Assembly (NCBI GenBank): GCA_024763135.1 | Contig: JANTGD010000099.1 | Location: forward strand, 1 to 10,128 | DNA from: Thiotrichales bacterium | GTDB lineage: Bacteria; Pseudomonadota; Gammaproteobacteria; UWMA-0217 | Direction: 5' to 3' | Length of the DNA stretch: 10,128 bases | Shown: one piece after another, positions 1 through 6,545 of the stretch | Layout of the letters: every line of letters starts with the position of its first letter | Numbering within the stretch: position 1 is the first letter of the stretch | The notes under the pieces: generated by a model | Told to the model about the DNA's origin: nothing | What the model saw: only the letters and a program-made list of their open reading frames with translations | The model's database searches: none | Position numbers and translations under genes: made by a program

Positions 1-44
1 AGTCCACGCAAGCTCTTGGTGCACCTGGCAAATCAGAAAAACCT

Positions 45-75
45 CTCATCACCAATAAGGTGACCACGAGTTTTT
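45..75. terminator. Terminator-like hairpin inside repeat module A
   Basis: CTC (45-47) plus TCACC (49-53) pair with GGTGA (59-63) plus GAG (68-70), leaving small internal bulges and a 5-nt loop. Five Ts (71-75) follow on the plus strand. An A-rich tract at 37-41 gives a T run on the minus strand, so the hairpin could work in both directions. The stem is interrupted, so its strength is uncertain. It is conserved in the right arm, where the window stops just after the second stem side. Confidence 0.4.
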
Positions 76-301
76 CCGAGTCACCATGCACACCAATTGC
101 TTACGCGTCTTTTTTGCGCCCAACTGAGGTTTTTAGGTTGAAGTCACTGCTTAAATCGCCTCTGAGATACGTCCGATCAAGACGAAAAATGTGGGTCTAC
201 AAGTATCAATAGTCATTTTAAGGAAGCTGTGATCAATTCGTAACACGGCATTATGCGGCGCAAAATCGCCCACTTCTGCGTGCCGGTTCTTCGCAATAGC
301 C
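45..301 (-). repeat. Left arm of large inverted repeat, two modules
   Basis: This segment is the inverted counterpart of the right end of the window. Module A (45-137) matches 10036-10128 in reverse complement at about 90 of 93 positions. Module B (218-301) matches 9951-10034 at about 77 of 84 positions. Here the modules are separated by 80 nt (138-217), but by only one base in the right arm, so one copy carries an indel. Weaker similarity seems to continue toward about 350. No long reading frame runs through both copies and no transposase is recognisable. I read it as a dispersed intergenic repeat or a decayed mobile-element remnant of unknown family. Confidence 0.85.
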
Positions 302-484
302 AGCTATTACCTGCGATCCGCGCCTTGAACTGGACGATTTTTCACCACAATCTGCTCGCGCCAGAAGTAATCAGAGCGTCCTTAACGCAGGCACATTTCA
401 GGGATGAGCTGAGTCGTTGCAGTCAGGTTTGAGTCACATTGACACACGGCTGGCCAAGAAGCTGACGTGAATGATTGAAAAACT
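302..484. other. Intergenic stretch without a recognised gene
   Basis: No open frame of useful length and no RNA family is recognised. The only item noted is GCTGAGTCGTTGC at 408-420, which matches the MITE terminal repeat found at 6554 and 6867 at 12 of 13 bases. Its surroundings do not match the rest of that element, so it may be a relic end or chance. Confidence 0.5.
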
Positions 485-561
485 TGGTCGGGACGGAGTG
501 ATTCGAACACTCGACCCCCACAACCCCATTGTGGTGCGCTACCAGGCTGCGCTACGCCCCG
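485..561 (-). tRNA. tRNA-Pro, anticodon GGG
   Basis: A complete 77-nt proline tRNA reads on the minus strand. The acceptor arm starts CGGGGCG (561-555) and pairs with CGTCCCG (495-489). It is followed by discriminator A (488) and an encoded CCA (487-485). The D arm has GCGC stems, the anticodon stem is CCACA/TGTGG, and the seven-base loop ATGGGGT places GGG at positions 34-36. The T arm is GAGTG-TTCGAAT-CACTC. It would read CCC and CCU codons. It lies downstream of the MerR-like gene on the same strand, a known arrangement. I cannot tell whether it is processed from the operon transcript or has its own promoter. Confidence 0.97.
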
Positions 562-578
562 ACGTGTTTTGACTAGCT

Positions 579-600
579 GCTTCGATTGGGATTTCGAAGC
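579..600 (-). other. Perfect hairpin between merR-like gene and tRNA-Pro
   Basis: GCTTCGA (579-585) and TCGAAGC (594-600) form a 7-bp stem with an 8-nt loop, 18 nt upstream of the tRNA 5' end and 29 nt after the stop of the MerR-like gene. No T run follows in the direction of transcription, so it is not a typical intrinsic terminator. It could stabilise the mRNA end or mark a processing site. The function is inferred from position only. Confidence 0.4.
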
Positions 601-629
601 GAAAAGTTGAGGGTGGCAAATATAGAGGT

Positions 630-983
630 TTATTTGAGTAATTTCAACAAATCTTCGAGTTCCGAGCGGATTTGTTTAATCACTTGTTCACTGTGAATAT
701 TGTCTTCTTTGCTCTCGCCATCCGAAAGCTTGAGGCGTGCGCCCCCAATGGTGTAACCATGTTCGTAGAGTAAACTGCGAATCTGGCGGATCAGCAAAAC
801 ATCCTGGCGTTGATAATAACGCCGATTGCCACGTCGCTTGACTGGTTTGAGCTGCGGGAATTCCTGCTCCCAGTAGCGCAAAACATGGGGCTTGACGCCA
901 CAGAGTTCGCTGACTTCACCAATCGTGAAGTAGCGTTTGCCTGGGATGGCAGGCAGCTCGCTGTTATTCCCCGCTTCCAGCAT
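630..983 (-). CDS. MerR-family small transcriptional regulator
   Basis: This 117-residue protein has an N-terminal MerR winged helix-turn-helix at about residues 18-86: YFTIGEVSELCGVKPHVLRYWE is the helix-turn-helix, followed by the wing with RRGNRRYY. The last 30 residues are a short amphipathic, Leu-rich helix suited to dimerisation. There is no effector-binding domain and no cysteines placed for metal sensing. Homologues directly downstream of ihfA are common in Gammaproteobacteria, usually annotated only as MerR regulators; the target is unknown. Its ATG lies inside the ihfA coding end (20-nt overlap) with AGAGG just upstream, which suggests translational coupling. The tRNA-Pro follows. 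Confidence 0.9.
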   Translation of the reverse strand: MLEAGNNSELPAIPGKRYFTIGEVSELCGVKPHVLRYWEQEFPQLKPVKRRGNRRYYQRQDVLLIRQIRSLLYEHGYTIGGARLKLSDGESKEDNIHSEQVIKQIRSELEDLLKLLK

Positions 984-1263
984 AATCCTCTACTCGCTGT
1001 TTGAGTTTTTGTCCAGGCCGGAAAGTTACGACGCGACGCGCCGAAATAGGAATTTCTTCCCCGGTTTTTGGATTACGCCCCGGACGTTGATTCTTGTCTC
1101 GCAGAATGAAATTGCCAAACCCCGAAAGTTTGACATTAGATCCATCTTCGAGCGCGAGGCGAATTTCTTCGAAGAACAATTCTACGAACTCTTTTGCTTC
1201 GCGTTTATTCAGCCCCAATTCGTCGTACAGGGCCTCGGCCATGTCTGCTTTTGTTAATGCCAT
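964..1263 (-). CDS. ihfA: Integration host factor subunit alpha
   Basis: This 99-residue HU/IHF-family protein pairs with IHF-beta (not in this window) to bind and sharply bend DNA in nucleoid organisation, recombination and promoter control. It begins with the IHF-alpha-like MALTKADMAEALYDELGL. The KLSGFGNF segment leads into the DNA-intercalating beta arm RPGRNPKTGEEIPI, with the key proline at residue 65, followed by the helix start RRVVTFRPGQKLK. Its length matches the family. The start codon follows the pheT stop after two bases, so it is almost certainly co-translated, and its 3' end overlaps the MerR-like gene. In E. coli the pheST-ihfA operon is autoregulated by IHF; I found no convincing IHF site here. 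Confidence 0.97.
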   Translation of the reverse strand: MALTKADMAEALYDELGLNKREAKEFVELFFEEIRLALEDGSNVKLSGFGNFILRDKNQRPGRNPKTGEEIPISARRVVTFRPGQKLKQRVEDYAGSGE

Positions 1264-1265
1264 CG

Positions 1266-3644
1266 TTAGTCTCGCAAGGACGCTCCAACATCCGATTGTA
1301 GTCGATCAAGCAAAGCGTTGACGGTACTCTCCACTTCTTCTTCCCCAAGAGTGCGCGATAAATCCTGTAAAATCAACCTCAAAGCTAAACTTTTTCGACC
1401 ATTTGCTACGCCTTTACCCCTGTATACATCAAAAATCTCGAAATCACTAACCAGCGGATTTCCAAATGCACGGATTGAAGCCTCTATCTCGGCATAGGTC
1501 ACAGCCTCATCGACAACCAATGCGAGATCGCGCCTGACAGCGGGGAATTTACTCAAGGGCTGAAATTTAGCGATCTCCCGCGTCAGTAAAGGGTCGAGCC
1601 TGAGTTCAAAGACGAAAACGCGTTGATCAATTTCCAGCTGCTGCTGAATCTGGGGATGCAACTGTCCACAGACCCCCAGTGCCTGCTGCTCCAGCCACAG
1701 GCTGGCGGCTTGCCCCGGGTGGAGCGCGGGATGTTCGCAGGGTCGCCAGGTGGTTTTTGAATCAAGATGGCTCGCTTGCAGGAGGCGCTCAACATCGCCC
1801 TTGAGATCGTAGAAATCCGGCTCCCGATTTGTGACTGACCATTGCTCGGGATAAGCGGTCGCAGTGATGGCACCGGCAATCCGGTTGATTTGCTGCAATC
1901 CAGACGCATCCGGAATAAAAACCATGCCCGTTTCGAAGATCCGCACTCGAGGCTGCTGGCGACGAGCATTGTGCCGGATCACGCTCAACAATCCGCCCAA
2001 CAGGCTTGTGCGCATCACAGCGAGATCCGCAGAAATCGGGTTTGCCAACGGAATGGCAGGGCCATCGGATGACACCAGTTGTTCGGTTTCTGCATCCAGA
2101 AAACTGTAAGTCACAGCCTCTTGATAGCCCAAATCCACCAGCAACCGCTTCAGCTCAGTGGGTTTAAGCTGGGCCTCTGGAATGGGTGTAATGCTGGCCT
2201 CCCACTGCCGACTCTGCGCCGGAATCTGCGCATAACCGTAGATGCGCGCCAATTCCTCCAACAAGTCAACTTCAATCCGCAAATCGAAGCGATACGATGG
2301 CGGCGTAAACAACCAACCTGCCTCATCATGCGCCATCCGACAACCCAAGCCACGCAGAATTCTTTCCACTTCCTCGTCTGGCAGAGTAATGCCTAGAACC
2401 CGCTGAACTTGTGCGCGTCGAAGTGGAATGGCGGGTAACTCGGGCAGCTCATTGGCAGCGAACTTCTCTGTAATCGGTCCGGGTGCCCCACCACAGATTG
2501 ACACGATGAGGTCTGTAGCGCGTTCGATTGCTTCAGCCTGCAGTTCAAAATCGACGCCTCGTTCAAAGCGGTGGGATGAATCGGTATGTAAACCAAAACC
2601 CCGCGCCTTACCAGCAATAATCTCGGGCTTGAAAAACGCGGATTCAAGAAAAATATGCTGCGTTTCGGAGTCGACTCCGGATGCAGCCCCCCCCATAACA
2701 CCAGCCAATGCCAATACTTGCTGTTGATCGGCAATCACGAGGCTGTTTGCATCCAACACAATTTCTTTGCCATCCAGCAGAGTAAGCTGCTCGCCCGGCT
2801 CGGCCATTCGCACGACAATGCGCTCCTGCAGACGACTCAAATCGAACGCATGCATGGGTTGGCCCAATTCGAGCATGACATAGTTCGTTACATCGACAAC
2901 CGGATGCAAACTGCGCAAACCACACCGTCTCAGGCGCTCTTGCATCCACAGAGGCGTTGCCGCTTGATTGTCGATGTCCTTAATCACCCGCCCTACATAG
3001 CGCGGGCAAGCCTGTGGTGCTTCCACCGTCACCGGAAGCATTGCCTCGTTGCGCGTCTTGACCTGCGGCACTACCTCCATTTTGGCTGGTGTATCGGTCA
3101 GCACAGACAATTCTCGCGCAATTCCGCGCACCGACAGGCAATCTGCACGATTGGGCGTCAAATCCACCTCAAGCACCTTATCGTCGAGATCGAGCCAAAC
3201 TCTTAGATCTTCACCCAGTGGCGCATCTTCAGGTAGTTCAAGGATGCCCTCAGAACTCTCGGCCAGCCCCAGTTCCGCAGCGGAGCACAGCATCCCATTG
3301 GAGGCTACGCCTCTGAGCTTCGCAGGTTTGATTTTGAAACCACCTGGCAGCTCCGCGCCCACGGTTGCCAAGGCCACGACGAGATTTTCACGCGCATTGG
3401 CACCGCCACAAACCACTTGTTGTAACTCACCGCGACCGGTATTAACTTGGCAAATTTTAAGTTTGTCAGCGTCCGGATGCGGCGCAATGGCATCAATGCG
3501 AGCAACAATTACACCATGAAACGGCGGCGCGGCCAGCTCAATGGCATCGAGTTCCAGACCCGCCATTGTCAAGCGCTCACCAATCGCTTCAGCTGACAGC
3601 GGTGGATTGACGAACTCCCTCAACCATGATTCATTAAATTTCAT
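1266..3644 (-). CDS. pheT: Phenylalanyl-tRNA synthetase beta subunit
   Basis: PheT forms the alpha2-beta2 PheRS tetramer with PheS and charges tRNA-Phe. It binds the tRNA and edits mischarged Tyr-tRNA-Phe. The 792 residues match the bacterial length (E. coli 795). Order of domains: N-terminal MKFNESWLREFVNPPLS, an EMAP/OB-type tRNA-binding domain at about 40-150 (FHGVIVARIDAIAPHPDADKL), the B3/B4 editing region from about 210, B5 at about 400-475, the inactive synthetase-like core, and a C-terminal FDX-ACB anticodon-binding domain (FPAVRRDLALVVDE to the end). It is intact. Oddly, the ATG has no recognisable Shine-Dalgarno sequence; the upstream 20 nt are AT-rich, and pheS ends 102 nt upstream, far more than in E. 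coli. Confidence 0.97.
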   Translation of the reverse strand: MKFNESWLREFVNPPLSAEAIGERLTMAGLELDAIELAAPPFHGVIVARIDAIAPHPDADKLKICQVNTGRGELQQVVCGGANARENLVVALATVGAELPGGFKIKPAKLRGVASNGMLCSAAELGLAESSEGILELPEDAPLGEDLRVWLDLDDKVLEVDLTPNRADCLSVRGIARELSVLTDTPAKMEVVPQVKTRNEAMLPVTVEAPQACPRYVGRVIKDIDNQAATPLWMQERLRRCGLRSLHPVVDVTNYVMLELGQPMHAFDLSRLQERIVVRMAEPGEQLTLLDGKEIVLDANSLVIADQQQVLALAGVMGGAASGVDSETQHIFLESAFFKPEIIAGKARGFGLHTDSSHRFERGVDFELQAEAIERATDLIVSICGGAPGPITEKFAANELPELPAIPLRRAQVQRVLGITLPDEEVERILRGLGCRMAHDEAGWLFTPPSYRFDLRIEVDLLEELARIYGYAQIPAQSRQWEASITPIPEAQLKPTELKRLLVDLGYQEAVTYSFLDAETEQLVSSDGPAIPLANPISADLAVMRTSLLGGLLSVIRHNARRQQPRVRIFETGMVFIPDASGLQQINRIAGAITATAYPEQWSVTNREPDFYDLKGDVERLLQASHLDSKTTWRPCEHPALHPGQAASLWLEQQALGVCGQLHPQIQQQLEIDQRVFVFELRLDPLLTREIAKFQPLSKFPAVRRDLALVVDEAVTYAEIEASIRAFGNPLVSDFEIFDVYRGKGVANGRKSLALRLILQDLSRTLGEEEVESTVNALLDRLQSDVGASLRD

Positions 3645-3746
3645 AGTGATAATTACTATATCTAATAAGTTACTTTAACAAAAAATTAAGGTGCTAGAAA
3701 CAGCTTTAACCAGTTGACCCTGGAATTCGTAAGAGATGAGCCACCC
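3645..3746 (-). other. AT-rich pheS-pheT spacer with weak hairpin
   Basis: This 102-nt gap separates two genes that are usually almost adjacent. On the transcribed strand it contains an imperfect hairpin (GGT...GCT pairing with AGC...ACC, about 3691-3712) followed by TTAA and six Ts (3685-3680), which could act as a weak attenuator. Beyond it lies a TATAGT box (3662-3657) with TTGTTA 15 bases upstream, a poor promoter candidate that would give a near-leaderless pheT mRNA. None of these is strong. Confidence 0.3.
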
Positions 3747-4769
3747 CTATGCGAATTGACGCAAAAACCTCAGATCGTTTTCAAAAAACAACCGTAAGTC
3801 ATTGACACCATAGCGTAACATCGCCATACGTTCGACGCCCAATCCGAAGGCGTATCCTGTAAACTCATCCGTATCGATTCCAACATGCCGAAACACTTCC
3901 GGATGGACCATCCCACAGCCCATAATCTCGATCCAGCCAGTGTGACCACAAACACGACAGCCTTCACCACCACACATTACGCATTGGATATCTACTTCAG
4001 CAGAGGGCTCGGTGAAGGGAAAGTAAGACGGACGTAAACGTGTTTTCAGGGCGTCGTTTTCGAAGAAGGATTTGAGAAACTGGTCCAATACACCTTTCAG
4101 GTGCGCGAAGGTGACATCGTGATCCACCAGTAACCCCTCAATCTGATGAAACATAGGCGTATGCGTCAGATCCGAGTCGCAACGATAGACACGCCCGGGC
4201 GCGATAATGCGCAACGGCGGAGGTTGCTGTGACATAACCCTGACCTGTACGGGCGAGGTATGGGTCCGCAATAAGCGGCCATCTTCAAAATAAAAAGTAT
4301 CGTGCATCGCACGAGCGGGATGATGCGCCGGGATATTCAGCGCTTCGAAATTATGATAGTCGTCTTCGATTTCCGGCCCCTCGGCCACCGAAAAACCGAC
4401 CTCAGCAAACAGCGAAACAATGCGTTCTACCGTCATGGTCACAGGATGCAGACCGCCCGCTTCGGGTTTACGGCCAGGCAAGGTAATGTCAATGGCCTCA
4501 GAGGCGAGTTTTTCCTGCAATGCTGCTTGTTCAAGCGTCGAACGACGGGCATTGATCTCCGCAATAATCGTTTGTTTAGCTTGGTTAATGGCCTGCCCTG
4601 CTGAGCGACGTTCGTCCGCCGGCAGACGCCCCAGAGTCTTTAGTCGCTCCGTCAGCAGGCCTTTTTTTCCCAAGTATTTCACGCGAATCTCATCCAATCC
4701 GCGCAGGTCTTGGGTTATTGCAATGTCACCTTGCGCCGCTGCAACGATGCTCTGCAGATCATTCTCCAT
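3747..4769 (-). CDS. pheS: Phenylalanyl-tRNA synthetase alpha subunit
   Basis: This is the catalytic subunit of PheRS, a class II synthetase that activates Phe and transfers it to the 2'-OH of tRNA-Phe. The start chosen gives 340 residues beginning MENDLQSIV, which aligns with the E. coli N-terminus and has GGTGAG nine bases upstream; in-frame ATGs 2 and 6 codons earlier, and a TTG 10 codons earlier, are possible. Visible features are an N-terminal coiled-coil region, GLHPVTMT, motif 2 with FHQIEGLLVD, RPSYFPFTEPSAEVD, and motif 3 GLGVERMAMLRYG near the C-terminus. Residues 263-274 carry a CxxC-x4-CxxC cluster (C263, C266, C271, C274) that the E. coli protein lacks. Such a zinc-ribbon-like insert occurs in many other bacterial PheS. 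It is intact. Confidence 0.97.
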   Translation of the reverse strand: MENDLQSIVAAAQGDIAITQDLRGLDEIRVKYLGKKGLLTERLKTLGRLPADERRSAGQAINQAKQTIIAEINARRSTLEQAALQEKLASEAIDITLPGRKPEAGGLHPVTMTVERIVSLFAEVGFSVAEGPEIEDDYHNFEALNIPAHHPARAMHDTFYFEDGRLLRTHTSPVQVRVMSQQPPPLRIIAPGRVYRCDSDLTHTPMFHQIEGLLVDHDVTFAHLKGVLDQFLKSFFENDALKTRLRPSYFPFTEPSAEVDIQCVMCGGEGCRVCGHTGWIEIMGCGMVHPEVFRHVGIDTDEFTGYAFGLGVERMAMLRYGVNDLRLFFENDLRFLRQFA

Positions 4770-4816
4770 TGTCATTTGCTCACCCATTTCATCAATCAAG
4801 CATTGTTATCGTCAAA

Positions 4817-4850
4817 ACAAAAAAGGGGGGAAACCGTAGCTACCCCCCTT
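4817..4850 (-). terminator. Strong intrinsic terminator/attenuator between rplT and pheS
   Basis: On the transcribed strand AAGGGGGG (4850-4843) pairs with CCCCCCTT (4830-4823), an uninterrupted 8-bp GC-rich stem with a 12-nt loop, followed directly by Ts (4824-4819). It sits 29 nt after the rplT stop and about 50 nt before pheS. Here it would end the rplT message or act as an attenuator for pheST, as the pheM-linked attenuator does in E. coli. No Phe-rich leader peptide precedes it; the only nearby short frame has one Phe codon. Simple partial read-through is therefore as likely as Phe-sensing attenuation. Confidence 0.85.
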
Positions 4851-4879
4851 CCCAAAACCTATTCACAAGGCAATGGATA

Positions 4880-5239
4880 CTAATTTGCCAGTGCGGCTTT
4901 AGCTTTTTCGGCGAGCTTTCCGAAGGCCTCGATATCATGCACGGCCAGGTCCGCCAAGACTTTGCGATCGATATCGATCGATGCCTTGTGCAGACCATTG
5001 ATCAAACGACTGTAAGACAAGTCATACATCCGCGCGGCCGCGTTGATACGGGTGATCCACAAGCTGCGAAACTGGCGCTTGCGTTGTCGGCGATCACGGT
5101 ATGCATATTGACCTGCTTTAGTCACGGCCTGTTTGGCAACCCGATACACACGGCTGCGGGCTCCATAGTAGCCTTTGGCCTTGTTGAGTACTTTTTTGTG
5201 CCGGGCGCGGGCGGTAACACCTCTTTTCACTCTAGGCAT
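4880..5239 (-). CDS. rplT: 50S ribosomal protein L20
   Basis: L20 is a highly basic, early-binding 23S rRNA protein needed for 50S assembly. In E. coli it also represses translation of rpmI and rplT by binding their mRNA. This is the full 119-residue protein, from MPRVKRGVTARARHKKVLNKAKGYYGARS to a C-terminal domain with the conserved AFGKLAEKAKAAL-type end. The start ATG is 12 nt after the rpmI stop and has GAGGA seven to eight bases upstream. A strong terminator-like hairpin follows before pheS. Confidence 0.98.
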   Translation of the reverse strand: MPRVKRGVTARARHKKVLNKAKGYYGARSRVYRVAKQAVTKAGQYAYRDRRQRKRQFRSLWITRINAAARMYDLSYSRLINGLHKASIDIDRKVLADLAVHDIEAFGKLAEKAKAALAN

Positions 5240-5251
5240 GACGATATCCTC

Positions 5252-5446
5252 TTAACTGTAGGGCAACATTCGATGCACCATTGCCTTATCACAGGCTGCC
5301 ACCAGGGCAGGTTCACGCAAATGGCGCTTACGTTTGGTGCTTTTCTTAGTCAGAATGTGGTTGCGGAACCCTTGCTTGCGCTTAAAACCGCCTGCGGTTT
5401 TGCGAAAACGTTTGGCCGCGCCACGATTAGTTTTGATCTTAGGCAT
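5252..5446 (-). CDS. rpmI: 50S ribosomal protein L35
   Basis: This 64-residue basic protein has the L35 pattern: MPKIKTNRGAAKRFRKTAGGFKR at the N-terminus, then HILTKKSTKRKRHLR, ending VHRMLPYS. It is a late-assembling component of the 50S subunit. The ATG has GGAG six bases upstream (within 5453-5456). It is translated with rplT, 12 nt downstream. Its 552-nt leader back to infC is unusually long because it contains a 161-bp inserted element and a terminator hairpin. In E. coli this leader forms the L20-binding pseudoknot; I cannot draw an equivalent with confidence here. Confidence 0.97.
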   Translation of the reverse strand: MPKIKTNRGAAKRFRKTAGGFKRKQGFRNHILTKKSTKRKRHLREPALVAACDKAMVHRMLPYS

Positions 5447-5540
5447 GGTTTACTCCGTATCAACTATAAAATTTCCGATCGTCCACCTGTGATCAGCAAG
5501 TCTACAATCGGACAAATCAAACGCGTGCTGCGTCGATTTC

Positions 5541-5715
5541 CCAATAGAGGGTGTCGCAAAAACGCTAGCTTTTCGACAGCCTCTTGCAACACAGGGATGT
5601 GCCGCCAGAAACAACGCCCAAAAGTCGTTGTTTCTGTGAGGAAAGGAAAAATCACACTTTTTCCTTTCCGCGTGACGCAAAGTCCTGGACGGACCTTTGC
5701 GACACCCTCCAATAG
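5541..5715. mobile_element. 161-bp hairpin-rich MITE-like element with target duplication
   Basis: The element spans 5548-5708. Its ends are perfect 13-bp inverted repeats, AGGGTGTCGCAAA and TTTGCGACACCCT, flanked on both sides by CCAATAG (5541-5547 and 5709-5715). Because one flanking base also pairs, it can alternatively be read as 14-bp ends with a 5-bp CAATA duplication. Inside are consecutive hairpins: an imperfect one at 5553-5577, a perfect 11-bp stem at 5606-5616/5626-5636, a perfect 12-bp stem at 5640-5651/5658-5669, and an imperfect one at 5678-5699. It encodes nothing convincing. This is an inserted non-autonomous element; the mobilising transposase family is not identified. Confidence 0.85.
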
Positions 5716-5735
5716 AAAAAGGCCTTAAAAAGGCC
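5716..5735 (-). terminator. Intrinsic terminator upstream of rpmI
   Basis: On the minus strand GGCCTT (5735-5730) pairs with AAGGCC (5726-5721) across a TTT loop, followed by five Ts (5720-5716). It lies 264 nt after infC and can end infC transcripts or attenuate rpmI-rplT. The CCAATAG duplication of the 161-bp element begins right after the T run, so the element landed immediately downstream of this terminator. Confidence 0.7.
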
Positions 5736-5998
5736 ATTCCAAAATTACGCTTGAAATCGGTTAGCTATCCCTGCTTTCACAGGATGATCAGAATCACAAT
5801 TTCTTCATTACCTCTCAACTGTTGCATGAGCTGATACAGCTTATTCCCTCCCCACAGGTAAGGGAGTGCCTGTATAAGCACGAATGCAACGGTCAATACA
5901 GCCTGCATGTCCTGCGCCGGCTGCAAAACCTCGGATGCCCCATGTACAACTGCGATCGTTATACTGTTGCCAGCACAGGGCCACAGCCGCGGGCTGTT

Positions 5999-6520
5999 TT
6001 ATTTACCTTTATTCGGTGCCAACACCATCACCAACTGCCGACCTTCCAATTTTGGACGCTGCTCGACGGTGGCAATATCCGCAAGCTCTTCTTCAATCTT
6101 TTTCAAAAGATCGAATCCCAACTCCCGGTGCGCCATTTCTCTACCCCGAAAACGAATCGTCACCTTGCCTTTGTTACCTTCGTTAAGAAACTTGGTCAAA
6201 TGACGCATCTTGACATTGTAGTCACCTACATCGGTCGTGGGACGAAACTTTATCTCCTTGACCTGGATCTGCTTTTGTTTTTTTCGGGCGACCTGTGACT
6301 TCTTGGCTTCTTCAAATTTGAATTTACCGTAATCCATGAGTCGGCAAACTGGCGGATCCGCATTCGGTGAAATCTCCACCAGATCCAGTTTTGCCTCTTG
6401 AGCCAATGCCAATGCATCCCGGGTATCAACAATGCCTTTGTTTTCCCCATGCTGGTCTATCAATCTCACCTTGGATGAGTTGATATCACCGTTTACACGG
6501 TGTTTTTTTCCTGCAGCGAT
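5999..6520 (-). CDS. infC: Translation initiation factor IF-3
   Basis: IF3 binds the 30S subunit, prevents 50S joining and checks initiator tRNA and start-codon pairing. The 173-residue product is close to the E. coli length of 180. Conserved blocks include NGDI, VDLVEISPNA-type DLVEISPNADPPVCRLMDYGKF, the lysine-rich linker KKQKQIQVKEIKFRP, IRFRGREMAH and the end QLVMVLAPNKGK. The first ATG/GTG-type start in frame is a GTG at 6469, which would remove the conserved KKHRVNGDI segment. Homology continues upstream to an ATC at 6518-6520, two codons after an in-frame TAA and seven bases after a perfect GGAGGT. I therefore assign ATC as the start. Rare start codons on infC are a known means of IF3 autoregulation (AUU in E. 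coli). Confidence 0.95.
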   Translation of the reverse strand: MAAGKKHRVNGDINSSKVRLIDQHGENKGIVDTRDALALAQEAKLDLVEISPNADPPVCRLMDYGKFKFEEAKKSQVARKKQKQIQVKEIKFRPTTDVGDYNVKMRHLTKFLNEGNKGKVTIRFRGREMAHRELGFDLLKKIEEELADIATVEQRPKLEGRQLVMVLAPNKGK

Positions 6521-6533
6521 ACGTTATACCTCC
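6518..6533 (-). promoter_or_regulatory. infC ribosome-binding site with ATC start codon
   Basis: GGAGGT (6533-6528) is followed by seven bases, then ATC (6520-6518). An in-frame TAA at 6526-6524 excludes any longer frame, and no ATG, GTG or TTG lies in frame before the conserved N-terminus. A rare start with a full Shine-Dalgarno sequence fits IF3 discriminating against its own mRNA when IF3 is abundant. Confidence 0.85.
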
Positions 6534-6545
6534 AATTTAAAGCTA

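Larger units (their letters stand above)
5447..5998 (-). promoter_or_regulatory. Long infC-rpmI leader region
   Basis: No gene is supported in these 552 nt. From the infC side the transcribed strand shows a small hairpin just after the infC stop (ACAGCC-CGC-GGCTGT, about 5982-5996), about 240 nt of unassigned sequence, an intrinsic terminator (5716-5735), a 161-bp hairpin-rich inserted element (5548-5708), and about 100 nt leading to the rpmI ribosome-binding site. Without the insert the gap would be about 390 nt. An L20-responsive leader and an rpmI promoter are expected here from family knowledge, but no convincing -35/-10 pair was found. Confidence 0.5.

Noticed and set aside
4785..4805. 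IHF-binding site upstream of pheS
   Set aside because: AATCAAGCATTGTTA resembles WATCAANNNNTTR, but the TTR part is misplaced by two bases. No better match was seen near pheS.
4831..4879. Short pheM-like leader peptide before pheS
   Set aside because: The only candidate (GTG start, about 8 codons) has a single Phe codon and lacks a ribosome-binding site.
4718..5728. Plus-strand open frame of 336 codons
   Set aside because: It runs antisense across the start of pheS, rplT and rpmI and through the hairpin element. Its sequence is the reverse reading of these well-recognised genes, with no family resemblance of its own.
5450..5737. Minus-strand frames of 82-95 codons upstream of rpmI
   Set aside because: They are read-throughs of the 161-bp inverted-repeat element and its flanks, with no ribosome-binding site and no recognisable protein.
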